From the NCBI GenBank assembly GCA_963853835.1, contig OY970820.1:31644873-31708872 (forward strand): a stretch of DNA of 64,000 bases, written 5' to 3'. Positions within the stretch are counted from its first letter, which is position 1; each line of letters starts with the position of its first letter. Below the pieces are notes generated by a model. The model did no database searches, was not told the DNA's origin, and worked only from the letters and a program-made list of their open reading frames with translations. Below are positions 11,744 to 23,700 of the stretch, piece by piece. Made by a program: the position numbers and the translations under genes. The stretch comes from Calendula officinalis (Eukaryota; Streptophyta; Magnoliopsida; Asterales; Asteraceae).

Positions 11744-14060
11744 GAAAACCTTTAATAAGTTTCTTAAAATCATTTGATTGTCCTTGTACAATTTTAATTA
11801 CGAGAGAACAAATTGGTAAGTTTGACTGCAAATCATATGACGGAATCTTTGTAGGATACTCAACTCAAAGCAAGTCATACAGAGTATTCAACAAAAGGCT
11901 GAGGATCATTGAAGAGAGTGTGAATGTATCCTTTAATGAAAACTTGATGAATGAACAGGGAAATGGTCCAGATTGGTTATTCAATATTGATAATCTCACC
12001 AAATCTTTTGATTTTAGTTATGATTGTAATGCAGGTGAATCAAACAATCAAAATCCACAAGGAGGATCATCATCATTCAATGGTAGTCAAGATACAGTGA
12101 AGTATATCCTGGTTAATACTGATCCCACAGTTAATACTGAGGACAGTAGTAACTCTGGTAACCCTAGTAATCTTGATACCAGTAACAACTCAAACTCACA
12201 CGATACTACTGATCATAGTAGTAATACAGACACTCAAACAGATGATTGTGAACCAAACAATTCTGATGTCAGTAATAACAATGAACCACATGATTTGAAT
12301 GACAATCATGTTACTACTGATACCAACAGCAATGAAGAAACTCAAGAAAATCCAGAAAATCAAGAAGAAACCTGGACAGAAGCTCAAATCCCTGAATCCA
12401 ATGAATCAAACCTTGATAGTCAAATTGTTGCTGATAAAGTCTCCAACTCAAGAACTGAAAAGAACCATCCCTTAGACTTAGTTCTAAGTGATGTGAACTC
12501 AAATATGCAGACTAGAAGTAAATTTAATTCAACTTTATTTTCAAACATTTGCAATATATGTCTAATATCTAATTAGTGTCTATTTGCATGTTTTCTATCT
12601 CAGGAGGAACCTAAAAAGATTCAACAAGCCATGAAAGATTCAAATTGGATTATAGCAATGCAAGAGGAACTTCTCCAATTCAAATTACAAGCTCTCCGGA
12701 CACTTGTACCTCTTCCAAAAGGAAAAAGGCCCATTGGAACACGATGGATCTTCAGAAACGAGAAAGATGAAAGAGGTATTGTGATAAAAAAAACAAAGCC
12801 AGACTTGTAGCCCAAGGATACACTCAAGAAGAAGGAATAGACTATGATGAGGTATATGCCCCTGTTTCAAGAATTGAAGCAATAAGGATCTTTCTGGCAT
12901 ATGCTTCAATCAAGAAATTCAAAGTTTATGAAATGGATGTCAAAAGTACATTCTTATATGGGAAGATTGAAGAAGAAGTCTATGTTTGTCAACCTCCAGG
13001 ATTTGAAGATCCTGAACATGATGATTATGTGTACAAATTAGACAAAGCTATATATGGCCTTCATCAGGCACCAAGAGCTTGGTATGATACATTATCATCA
13101 TACTTATTGAAGAACAATTTCAAAAGAGGTGCAATTGACAAAACTCTGTTCACAAGAAAAGTCAAAGATGATATACTACTGGTCCAGATATATGTAGATG
13201 ATATCATCTTTGGATCAACAAATGACCAACTGTGCAAAGATTTTGAAGAGATGATGCAGATCAAATTCAAGATGAGCTCAATGGGTCCAATGAACTTTTT
13301 CCTTGGACTCCAAATCAATCAAAGATCAGATGGTATTTTGATTAATCAATCAAAATATGTCAAAGACATCTTGGAGAAATTTGCAATGAAAGACTGCAAA
13401 AGTGCAAGCACACCAATGGAAACACATAAACACCTACATCCTGATGTTGAGGGGGAGGATGTAGATGAACATTTATACAGATCAATGGTAGGATCCTTAA
13501 TGTATTTAACTGCATCAAGACCTGATATTATGTATAGTGTTTATGTGTGTGCCAGGTATCAAGCAAAACCTAAGGAGCTTCACTTGCAGGCAGTTAAAAG
13601 AATCTTCAGATAATTACTATGGTGGTGAATGTCAAGATAGAAAATCTACTACTGGTGGATGTCAATTCTTTGGATCAAGATTGGTGTCATGGCAATGCAT
13701 GAAGCAAACAAATGTCTCAACATCAACTGCTGAAGCAGAGTATGTAGTTGCACCTGCTTGTTGTGCTCAAGTTTTGAGGATTCAAAATCAACTCCTAGAC
13801 TTTGGTATCTCTATCCTTAAAACTCCTATTTTTATTGATAATCAAAGTGCTATTAGTATTGTGAATAACCTAGTAAAACACTCAAAACCCAAACATATTG
13901 AAATAAGATTTCACTTTATAAGGGATTGAAATGAAAAGAAATTAATCAAAGTAGAGAAAATTCATACTGACAATCAACTAGCAGATCTTTTTACAAAAGC
14001 ATTTGATGTAGGAAGATTTAGCTTCTTGGTTAGCAGTATTGGAATGATTTTAATAAATTA
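11744..14060 (+). pseudogene. Pol 3' half of element A: integrase tail, RT, RNase H (broken)
   Basis: It resumes copia pol after the nested insertion. The Ser/Asn/Thr-rich linker after integrase runs to about 12572. The reverse transcriptase then shows the copia signatures GLHQAPRAWYDTL and YVDDIIFGS (about 13190). RNase H has RKSTTGGCQFFGS, STAEAEYV and the tail TDNQLADLFTKAF. Damage includes a stop at about 12574, a frameshift in an A-run near 12790 and a deletion with frameshift near 13610 that removes the start of RNase H. A further stop follows HFIRD at about 13927. It is the same family as the pol of element C. Confidence 0.9.
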
Positions 14061-14549
14061 ATTTCATTTATTAAAATTATATGTAAAGTTTTTGTATAAT
14101 ATTTATATTTAAAAGTGTGTTTTACTACTGATTATTCATTATTACTGACTATGAGTTGTATTCGTAATTTATTACTGATAGGGTTTTTTCTGAGAATTAG
14201 GTTAAGTATAAAACAACAATTACTACTGATGTTTTACTACTGGTACTTAGTTACTACTGATCGACCGTTATTGATATTTTACCATACTAACCCCCATGAA
14301 AATAGTCGTTGGGTTATGATTCGAAGGGTATTTCGGTCTTTTTGCAGATTAATTCGAAAAATATAAATAGCTGAAAGTGATTAGTTTAGCATTATCCAAA
14401 CCTCGATCCAATAAACCCTACGATAAACCCTAATCTGTGAAATCCGATCAAAACCTTGAACCAATAACAAATCAATTCACTTACGAAATCATTCATAACA
14501 AATTCTTAAGATCATTTTCTGCGAAACTTCAAAACCCAAAAACATCACA
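14061..14549 (+). other. Spacer between pol and env-like region, motif-dense
   Basis: Non-coding. Between about 14121 and 14265 it holds at least six copies of ACTACTG or TTACTGA, the densest cluster of the family motif in this element. The rest looks like an untranslated leader for the next ORF. Element C has the equivalent cluster at 59340-59520. Confidence 0.7.
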
Positions 14550-17500
14550 ATGGCAATGAAGAAACCTCTGGCAGTTGAAACGGATCTTCTATACTCCGAA
14601 TTCCATAACATGCTTGCACTCCTAAGGAATCCTGATGGAACAAGAAGCTTTAGGCCGACAGTAATGTTCTTGAAAAACTCTCCCATTCGCTTTGCATTAA
14701 CAGTACAACCAAAACTTTGTGTACAACACATTGTTCAATTTTGGGAGAAGGCAGAAAGAGTAGAAGGAACATGCATACTCAAAATCAAATCTGACATTGA
14801 TGGAAAGCCCATTATCATCACAGAACAGTCCATTATAAATCATCTTCAACTAAACGATGAGTCAGGTACATCTCTACTCTCTAAATCTGAATTAATTGAA
14901 AATATTTTAAAAATGGGATATGAAGGAGGAACCGACATTCAAACCTTTCAGAAAGGTCTTCTTTCTCCCCAATGGAAGTATTTGGTCCATACAATTCAAC
15001 ATTGTATGTCACTAAAGAAGAGTACTTGGAATGAGTTCAACAGATCAATAGCATATGTTGTTGTCTGTTTGTGCACATATCAAATATTCAATTTTTCAAA
15101 CATGATTTTTGAAGGAATGCTTGGAAACTTGTCTAGTTCAAAAATTTTAATGTATCCAAGATTTCTTGCACATATTTTTGACTGTGAGATCCCAGATCTT
15201 GCAAAAACCACAAACATTTTTCCCATTCCAGAATTAAATAAAAAGGTTTACTCAAATATGAACAAGAAGTTCAAATTTTCTAGGAAGGTTACACCACTTT
15301 TTCAAATATGATCTATGATTAACCCCCCACTGGAGAAGGTTCAAGCCACCCCATTGAACCCCAACCCACTCCATCACTCAAAACAGCCCAAACACATTCC
15401 CATGAGTCCACTCAATCAACCACATAAACAAATGTCCTGAATGTGTCCCAGGTACATGTAAATAAACCTTAGAGTGCTACTCTTCACTCTGAGGTAGACC
15501 AGCCACAAGCCAAACAAATTTCCAAAACTTATAAAAGGAAGAAAACTTCCTTAAAGGACACCAGGGGACCCACTGAGTCACACCTCAGGCTCCAAGAGTT
15601 GTCCTCCAAGGAGGAGAGAGGGCATGGGGAAAGGGCTCTCACTACTGATGCACCAAAGGTTGGTGCACATGCTATTGAGAACATAATTAGGACCCAGACC
15701 TCGGCAACTTTAAGTGATGACTCATCATTTGAGACAACACTTAAAGGACCCCGGTGCCAAGAAACCACAAGGGGAGGTATCTCTGCTTCTTCTAGGAAGA
15801 AGAGAGTATTTAAACAACCCATTTAATCACCAAGCAGTGATGAGGGTAGATTGAAACAAATTGAATTGACGGATAGGATGGAAAACCTTAAAGCCAATGT
15901 ACCAAACAAGCCCGATGATCTACCTAGATGGAGTGAGGGCAGTATTGAACCAATTCAATTGACGGATAGGAAGGAAAACCTTGAAACCATTGTACAACAT
16001 TGTCTGAAACTATTAAACAATAACGGAAAGACCATGAGCTACATGAATCATTACATCAATACACTGAACAGAAGGCGGAAGAGGTTCGATTATAGGCTTC
16101 AAAGGCAATCCAACATCATTAGAAAATTACAGAAGAAAATTGCTGATAGTGAGGCTCAACAAGTTGAGATCACTAAGGGGGAGAAGGATCACATACAGGG
16201 TATGATTGACACTTCAATTGCAGTAGCAGCATCCTCCCTCTTGAACCTTAGAGAAGCTCATGGTGAAACATGTCAAAGTTTTGGTGAAGACCTGAATAGA
16301 GGAGTCAGAAGTATGGATGAAGATGTATTCATGTCTGCACAACAATCTCCAGTAGCAGAACAAATACCTTCTCCAATTACTACTGAAGTCATGGGTACTA
16401 CTGATCCCATGGATACTACTGAGGCCATTGAACAAACAGAGGTCATTACTACTGTCCCATTGAAGAAGAGATCCTAGAAGCAACATCAGTAGTAAACACT
16501 CCAACAGCAGAAACAAACATTCCAGTTACTACTGATGCCCTAGCAGTAGTAACTACAACTGAAACCTCTCCAGTAGTAGACTCCTCAAAACAACTGGTAA
16601 TACACACAACAGCTACAACACCAGTAGTAACTACTTTGGTTACTACTGAATCTAATGAAGAAATACCAGAGCTTGTTGAACCAGCTGTAATCATCCCAAG
16701 GCCTCCAACTCCAGAATTACAACCACTTATCATCCCAGATTTTGATGATAATGTGAACTGGGATGAAGTTGATGAATGTGCTCTCCCTCCTCATCCAAAA
16801 ATATTACCAGAAAATAAAATACATACATTTCCTCCCTCAATCACAATAAATCCAGTCATAGATATGAAGTATACTCCACTCTCAAAGTGTGTGAATGTAG
16901 GTAAAACAAAGTTTGATGATGATTACCCACACAGAGCTTTAGGTCAATTCATGGTAAACAAGATAAATTTAGTCAGACCTGTGAAGCAAGATAAGTGGAA
17001 GGAAAAAAGGATGAGATATCATAGAAAATGTGCTAAAACTCAAGCCCTTTAAGATAAAAGAAAGGCCGAAGAAGAAAAAATGAAAAATGCAGCCATTCAA
17101 GAAATAGAAGAGTTTTTAGAAGAAGATCAACAAGAAGAACTAAATAAGATAAAACAAATTGAAAAGGAAAGTGTAGATCTTCTTGAAGCACAAGTGAAAG
17201 AATACAAACGAATGAAAGAAGATATGCCTGAACAGTTTGCAGAAAAGAAAGATGATATGATCTCATACCTAAAATCTCGAGGTCACAATGCAAAATCCTT
17301 TGGAAGAATGAAGTTAATTACTATTATCGAAAGGTATTGCATTGAGAAAAAGAAAGAACTGGCAGAACAAGAGATCAAGGAATACAAATTGCTAAATTTA
17401 ATTGAAATTGATCCTAAACTGGTAAACACAAGTAATTCAAAGACGGGTGAATCCTCAATCATAACTGCTAAGAAGAGAAAAGACATAGAGGCTGAACAAG

Positions 17501-18144
17501 AAGCAAGGAAGAAAGCAAAACAAGATTCAAATGTAATTTATCTTCCAATAGCTCCTCTACAAGATAATCTCATTATTAACTGGAGAGTTGTAAATGATGT
17601 GGTAGAAGTGATTAGAGAAGATAAATCAACTCAAAAGTTCAGTGCTTGGAAACCAATGGTTATGTCATTAACAAGAAGTGATATAATTAAAGTATTAATT
17701 ATTGGTAAACCAAGAATGTCAAAGAAGTCATGGAGAAACTCAAGTGATGGATACCTCACTGAGATGATAGATGTTGCTTTCTATCCAGATGATTATCCTG
17801 AAAGATTTGCTAGTACAGAGAATGTTTATGCTTGGAATGTGCTACCAACTGTTAATATGTATTTCTTTGAAAGGGCCAGCAAGAAATGTGAACTGTTTCT
17901 AATTGAAAAAGAATATCCTCACTCTGAAGAAACAATGTATCAAATCACCATCTGTTCCTTAATGAAACCACATGATGTTGCTATGTTTGCTGAAAAATTG
18001 AACTATTTTGTTAAAAGGAACAGCAAGTATATTATTGCACACAGAAAAACAAGAAATCAACAAATTAAAGAAGGTGATGAACGAAGGGCCAAAGAGTTGG
18101 AAGAAAAGAAAAAGAAAGAGGAAGAAGAAAAGAAACTTGATTAA
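14550..18144 (+). pseudogene. Env-like (downstream) ORF region of element A, broken
   Basis: A long coding region after pol, as in Sireviruses, related over its whole length to that of element C. The N-terminal block (14550-15311) has conserved phrases such as QLNDESGT, LLSPQWKYLVHTIQHC and NFSNMIFEGMLGNLSS. In related plant proteins this block is often annotated as longin/synaptobrevin-like. The middle is Thr/Val-rich and carries many ACTACTGA copies. The C-terminal block (about 17560-18060) has WKPMVMS, IGKPRMSKKSW and LPTVNMYFFERASKKC, then a Lys/Glu tail. No signal peptide or clear membrane segment is seen. Stops and frameshifts at about 15311, 15826, 16477 and 17052 break it. Its function is unknown, and 'env' reflects position only. 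Confidence 0.75.
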
Positions 18145-18166
18145 TTCAAAGTGAATTAATAAGTTT

Positions 18167-18175
18167 AGGGGGAGA
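18167..18175 (+). other. Polypurine tract of element A
   Basis: AGGGGGAGA directly before the 3' LTR is the expected primer for plus-strand DNA synthesis. Confidence 0.9.
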
Positions 18176-18176
18176 T

Positions 18177-18642
18177 TGTTGGGATATAAACAAGTTATTA
18201 CTGATGCTGCAAGTAATACTGTTGAATTACTACTGATGGTACTCAAACGTGAAATACTACTGATCTTGGAAGTTACTACTGACGATGGCAAATACCACTG
18301 ATGTCAATATTTAGAGCTGATCGTGTCCGAGATCTTCGTAGAATTAGTTTAGAATGTTTTTCTTTTTGTAATTCAATTGTAATCTATTCCTAGAATAACT
18401 AGGTTAAAGTTTTAGGCTTCAAGGACTATTATATATAGTTCCTTATGAATTGTAAACATACGTGTATTGATCGATCAAATTAATACATTGAAGCTTTCTG
18501 TGATAAACTGTGTTCTTATTCATTCGCATTCAATTTACAGTTTACATTGTTTTTAATCAATAACAAGAGTATTAATCCGCTGTAACTTCTCTTTGTTAGT
18601 AGATCTGTGATTTAATAACTTGTTGAGTTATTCGATCTTACA
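18177..18642 (+). repeat. 3' LTR of element A
   Basis: 466 bp, TGTTGGGATAT to TTACA, followed by the TSD GTTAT. It holds five copies of the family motif or close variants between 18190 and 18305, and a TATA-like stretch at about 18428-18438. Confidence 0.95.
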
Positions 18643-18647
18643 GTTAT

Positions 18648-18952
18648 GTGTTTTCTAACATAAATGTTGACCTTTTGCAAGTTTTGTGTTTCTAACATTT
18701 ACCCCAAAAGTATAATAATTACAAAAAGAACACAAAGTAAAAGTGGAACCGTGCTTCCACATGACGATCATCATATAAAACGAATACTCAGTCTTCACCT
18801 ATTTTCCACCTTTTCTCCCCTGCATTTTAATTTTCTCCAAACACAATACATATCCAAAACGATAACAGACTGACGCGATCTCTGTCAACCCCTTAAGATT
18901 CTATCTTTTTTCTTCTCAATTCAGGATTTCTTCAACTTATTTTCACACGTTT
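18648..18952 (+). other. Upstream region of the broken 5-phosphatase gene
   Basis: AT- and pyrimidine-rich sequence between the copia element and the first gene-like codons. It may include the old 5' UTR or promoter, but I see no certain TATA box. Confidence 0.4.
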
Positions 18953-20290
18953 ATGTGTGTAATTCAGCTACGGCTTCAAGAGACCATGCCGTTGATGACC
19001 TTTTCTCATCGTTTAACTCATCACCGGCAAGTCCTCAAGTCAATTTCGGTAGTAATTCACCCGATATGATTAGTTTTGGCGAAGACGATTACGGCAACGC
19101 TACTACCATTAGTAAACCCCTAATGGTTTTCGATCGGTTTTACGATTCTTCATCGGAAGATGGATTCTACTCAACTGGAAGTGGCGGCGGAGGTGGTGGT
19201 AGTACTGGCGGTGATAGTGCAGGCTGCCGGAACTCAATTGGACTACATGATGCAGTATCTAGACCGGAAGCTATTGACGGTGGATGTGAAGGATAATGAA
19301 CTTAAACAAGCGTTACCGGAGTTTATAGGTAGTGGTGGAGGGCGTGGGGTGTTTAAGTTACCGATTAGAGCTGCTGTACATCCTGGCCGGCCGCCGAGTC
19401 TCGAGTTCCGGCCACATCCGCTTCGAGAAACACAGATTGGATGTTTCCTGAGAATTTTGGAGGGAACACAGTTGTGGGCAGGATCTGAGTGTGGTGTTAG
19501 GGTTTGTGATATGAAAAATATGTGGTGAAAGTGAATCTGTGAGAACGTCTCCAACGTTGTGTTTGGTGGTTGATGATGGTAACAAGGTGCTGTGGAGTGG
19601 ACATAAGGATGGTAAGATTGTTAAAAGTTGTTATATTTCAGTTATCTTTAACTGCAGGGATGCATATACAAGAGAGTTGTTAAAATGTTGATGGTGTTGC
19701 TGAAAATTTAACAGTTGTACAGGAGCAGAAGAAGAAGCAATGATGAAATTTGCATTTGCATTTGCATAAATGATAAACTACAAGTTTCAATTAGTTTCTT
19801 TCAAAGTTCACGTAATGCAATAATGGGAGCAGCTGATGTTGTTCTTCGGGTTGCAGCAAAAGGGGCGTTTGGTGACGATGTTAGAAGAATCGAATCCTTA
19901 ATCATAACAATTGATGGAACAATTTGGACCGGACGGGTCAATTGTGAAATGGGATGCAAATGGAAACCGAGTACCATTCTTATCCCGTTACTTGCTTTTG
20001 TACTTTCGGGTATGGAAACGGGTCGATCCATCTTTTTGGTAATTTGGTTGGTGAATGGGTAGTCCTGTAATTGATATGATTGTGGGGCCTGGTTATGTTT
20101 TTACATTGGCTAATGATGGTGGAATATATCGTCTCCTGGAACTTTGGATAAAGTATTGAGTTTAGAATTATCTAGAAAAGAGTTAGAATATACAAGATTT
20201 GAGAATTCTAAGGTTTTGGCGGGAACATGGAACGTTGCACAAGGAAAAGCTTCACATGATTCAGTTGGTTTGACTACTGACAGGGTATAG
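18953..20290 (+). pseudogene. FRA3/5PTase12-14-like WD40 inositol polyphosphate 5-phosphatase, 5' part
   Basis: Intact plant relatives are proteins of over 1000 residues with WD40 repeats and an inositol polyphosphate 5-phosphatase domain. Recognisable pieces, in family order, are an acidic Ser/Gly-rich N-terminus (to about 19290), LPEFIGSGGG and IRAAVHPGRPPSLEFRPHPL (19310-19430), LWSGHKDGKI (about 19590), a SRNAIMGAADV block (about 19812), a TIDGTIWTGR WD blade, a GYVFTLANDGG blade, and VLAGTWNVAQGKASHDS at the phosphatase start (about 20214-20265). The pieces are in different frames, the middle WD repeats are missing, and the first in-frame codon is GTG because the ATG at 18953 is out of frame. 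It is therefore a pseudogene. A splice acceptor kept in the 3' part indicates a gene or segmental copy, not a retrocopy. Confidence 0.85.
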
Positions 20291-20368
20291 ATATAAACTA
20301 TATCTATATTTGTTTCATTCCTTATTGATTAGTTATAAACTATATATGTTGTAGGGTATGTATGATTC

Positions 20369-20782
20369 TGATACGTGATCGAATTTTAGGTGATCAACCT
20401 CCAAAATTAATTGTAAATACGAAATTAAGGAAACAAACAAGAGTGGAGAAATTTTCTGGATATCTTCATAATGTAAATTACAATGCTTTAAATAGGAATG
20501 CATGCCTAACTTAACTAACTACTCTTCCATAAATCGAGGGATCATGGTGAGTGCTATTATTCATTAATTGCTAAATAAAAGTAACGGTAATATTCTAGGG
20601 AGAACATGGGGTGATTTTCCCATGCACTTAGGAAGACCAAGTAAAACACATGTGCTGGTAATCATCTTCAATCAAGGAAACGTGCAGGTAGCTTGGTGGA
20701 TCTTTTGGGCCTGGTTGTATTGATTTGGGTTGTCGACTGGGCCAGTCCATGCGCTGCTTGGGCTGGGCTTTGCATCGTATCA
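20369..20782 (-). repeat. 3' LTR of the gypsy element
   Basis: 414 bp, identical to 25364-25777 apart from two substitutions near its left end. The pol reading frame runs into this LTR and stops at 20668. Confidence 0.97.
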
Positions 20783-23700
20783 TTGCCTACCCCATCTGAA
20801 AAGACCTCGTCCTCGAGGTCGGTGTTGAAGGTAGGAAATCGCTGTTTGATTTCGATTTCGTTTTCCCAGGTGGCGGAATTGATATCGGCATTGATCCATT
20901 TGATCAAAATTTGAGAATTCCCTTCTAAATCAGTTCGTCTGCCAATTATGTTGTCGGGTTTGGCAACAGGGTTTTCGATGTTTGATTCCCATTCAGGTGG
21001 TATGGTGGATGATGTCTCGTTGTTATAACTCTGTTTCAATAGTGATACGTGAAATATCGGATGAATTTTTGAGGATGTTGGCAATTCTAAACGATAAGCC
21101 ACTGGTCCGATGCGTTGAAGAATTTTGTAGGGACCAAAGTATCGTTTGGCCAGTTTTTGATTTGTGCGAGTGTGGACTGATTGTTGTCTATATTTTTGAA
21201 GTTTTAAAAAAACGAAATCGCCCACATTAAACTGCTTGTCAATCCGATGTTTATTAGCTTGTTTTGTCATTCTTGCTCGTGCTTGAAGTAGGGATTCTCG
21301 TAATAAGATAATTAAACGCTGATGCTCGATTAGAGAATTATCGATTGAGAGCATATTGTTGGTACCTGGTGTGTAATCGTGTATTGCAGAGACGTCTTTC
21401 CCATAGATTGCTTTGAATGGGGTCATGTTAATTGATGAATGGTATGCGGTATTGTAAGAGAATTCAGCCAGATATAAGTACCGAAACCATGTTCGTGGTT
21501 CGTCTGATGCAAAAGCTCGTAAATAAGATTCTAGACAACGGTTTACAACTTCCGTTTGTCCATCGGATTGAGGGTGATAAGCACTCGAATGGTGTAGTTT
21601 TGTATTGAGCTGTTTGAAAAGTTGTTGCCAAAAATGACTCAAAAAAAGAGGATCACGATCAGAGACGATTGTTTTAGGCAACACATGTAGTCGATAGATG
21701 TCTCGTAGAAATAAAGTGGCTAAAGATGAGGCTGTGTAGTGGGATGGAAGGCCGATGAAATGTGCGTATTTTGTGAGGCGATCAACAATAACCCATATAG
21801 TGGTTTTGCCATTTGAAGGTGGTAAATGGGTGATGAAGTCCATGGATATGTCTTCCCATGGGTTGGATGGAATGGGTAAGGGTTGGAGAAGGCCATATGG
21901 TTTTCTTGTTGGGTATTTGATTGTTTGACAGATATTGCATTTTCGAATAAATTCCAAGACTTCATTTTGTAGGTTTGACCACTTAAAATTTGTTGCAATC
22001 CTATTTGTAGTAGCTTTAATTCCAGAGTGTCCTCCAAGGGTTGAAGAATGAAATTCCTGCAAAAGAGTGTGTCTTAAGGTAGGAATATTAGGAATTAGTA
22101 ACTTACCATCCACATATAATACTCCATTTCGAACAGAATGGTGTGGGTGTTTTGTTGGGTTGGCTTCCACATCTTGTATTAATTGTTTCCCATCATTCGT
22201 ATTTTCAAAATATGATCGTAGCTCGTTCAACCATGTTGCGGTTGGTCCCGAAAACGCCAAAAGAGACGGTGGTTCGAGCCGGCTCAATGCGTCAGCAACT
22301 TTGTTTTCTTTTCCCGGTTTGTAGTGTAGCTCGAAATCGCACCCTAAGAGTTTTGCGACCCACTTATATTGCTCGGGGGTTTGAATGGTTTGTGTTAAGA
22401 GGGTTTTGAGATTGTGATGATCGGTGAATACCCGAAATTTCCGGCCAAGAAGATATTGACGCCACTTCTTTACGGCCTCCGTTATCGCATATAGTTCACG
22501 AATATAAGTCGAGTTGGCTTGCATGCGAGGGCACATCTTCTTGCTAAAAAACGAAATTGGTTTGTCATTTTGGGATAGTACCGCGCCGACAGCGGTGTTG
22601 GACGCATCAGTGGTAATGTCGAACGGTTTTGTGAAATCAGGTAAGGTTAATGAAAGTAGTCATTGCATAGCTTTTTTGAGATTGTGAAATGATGTTTCGG
22701 CTTGAGGTGACCAAGAAAACTTATTGTTTTTGAGGAGATCAGTGAGATGAGAAGCAAGATGGGCATAATTGCGAACAAAACGCCGGTAAAAACCAGTGAG
22801 TCCCAAAAATGCGCGAAGTGCGGTGGTGTTTTTTGGTGTGGGCCATGCTTGGATGGTAGAGAGTTTATCGGGATCCGGAGTTACTCCTTGGGACGAAATG
22901 AAGTGTCCCAAAAATGGTATTTTGGTAGTGGCGAAGATGCATTTTGAAATTTTGGGTTTAAATTGATGTGTGTGTAAGGTTTGAAAGACCAGTTGTAGGT
23001 GTTGGTAATGGGTTTGGATTGATGGACTATAAATGAGGATATCGTCAAAAAATACCAAGACGAAACGACGAAGAAAATTACGAAAAAGATCATTCATGGC
23101 GGCTTGGAAGGTGGATGGTGCGTTGGTGAGGCCAAACGGCATAACGAGGAATTCGTAATGTCCGTCGATAGTACGGAAAGCTGTTTTGGGTACATCGTTT
23201 GGGGTGACTCGGATTTGGTGGTAACCCGCGCGTAGGTCAATTTTAGAAAAGACCGAAGCGCCGTGTAATTCGTCCAACAATTCATCGATGGTGGGTATAG
23301 GAAAACGATCTCGAATGGTTACCGCATTGAGTGCACGATAATCAACACAAAAACGCCATGTGCCATCTTTTTTTCGAACGAGAAGTACCGGTGAGGAAAA
23401 CGGGCTGTGACTAGGTTGAATGACACCATCGTGTAGCATTTCGGTTATAAGGTCGGTCATTATTTGTTTTTGGTAATGAGGGTATCGATATGGTTTTACA
23501 TTGATAGGTTTGGTGTTTGGTAGTAAGGGAATATGATGATCATGTGGACGTGGTGGTGGAAGAGAATGAGGAGCTGTAAAGAGGTCTTTATATTGGTGAA
23601 GAAGTTTAGTGATATTGGGGTCGACATGTTGGAGTGGGTCATCAGGTTGTTGTGTGTTAGGTGGTTCATGATGGAAAATCATGGTGTGAAAAGATGCAAC

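Larger units (their letters stand above)
1310..18642 (+). mobile_element. Copia element A (Sirevirus-like), decayed, with nested insertions
   Basis: This is a complete but decayed Ty1/copia retrotransposon. GTTAT is repeated at 1305-1309 and 18643-18647, directly outside LTRs that start TGTTGGGATAT and end in ACA. After the 5' LTR there is an initiator-Met primer site, then gag with two CCHC knuckles, protease, a disrupted integrase, reverse transcriptase, RNase H, a spacer, a long env-like region and a polypurine tract. Integrase before RT places it in copia, and the extra long ORF after pol points to the Sirevirus group. Leaving out the 440-bp insert, the LTRs differ at roughly 14 of about 468 positions by eye, so the element is older than the gypsy and LARD copies in this window. 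None of its genes is intact. Confidence 0.93.
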
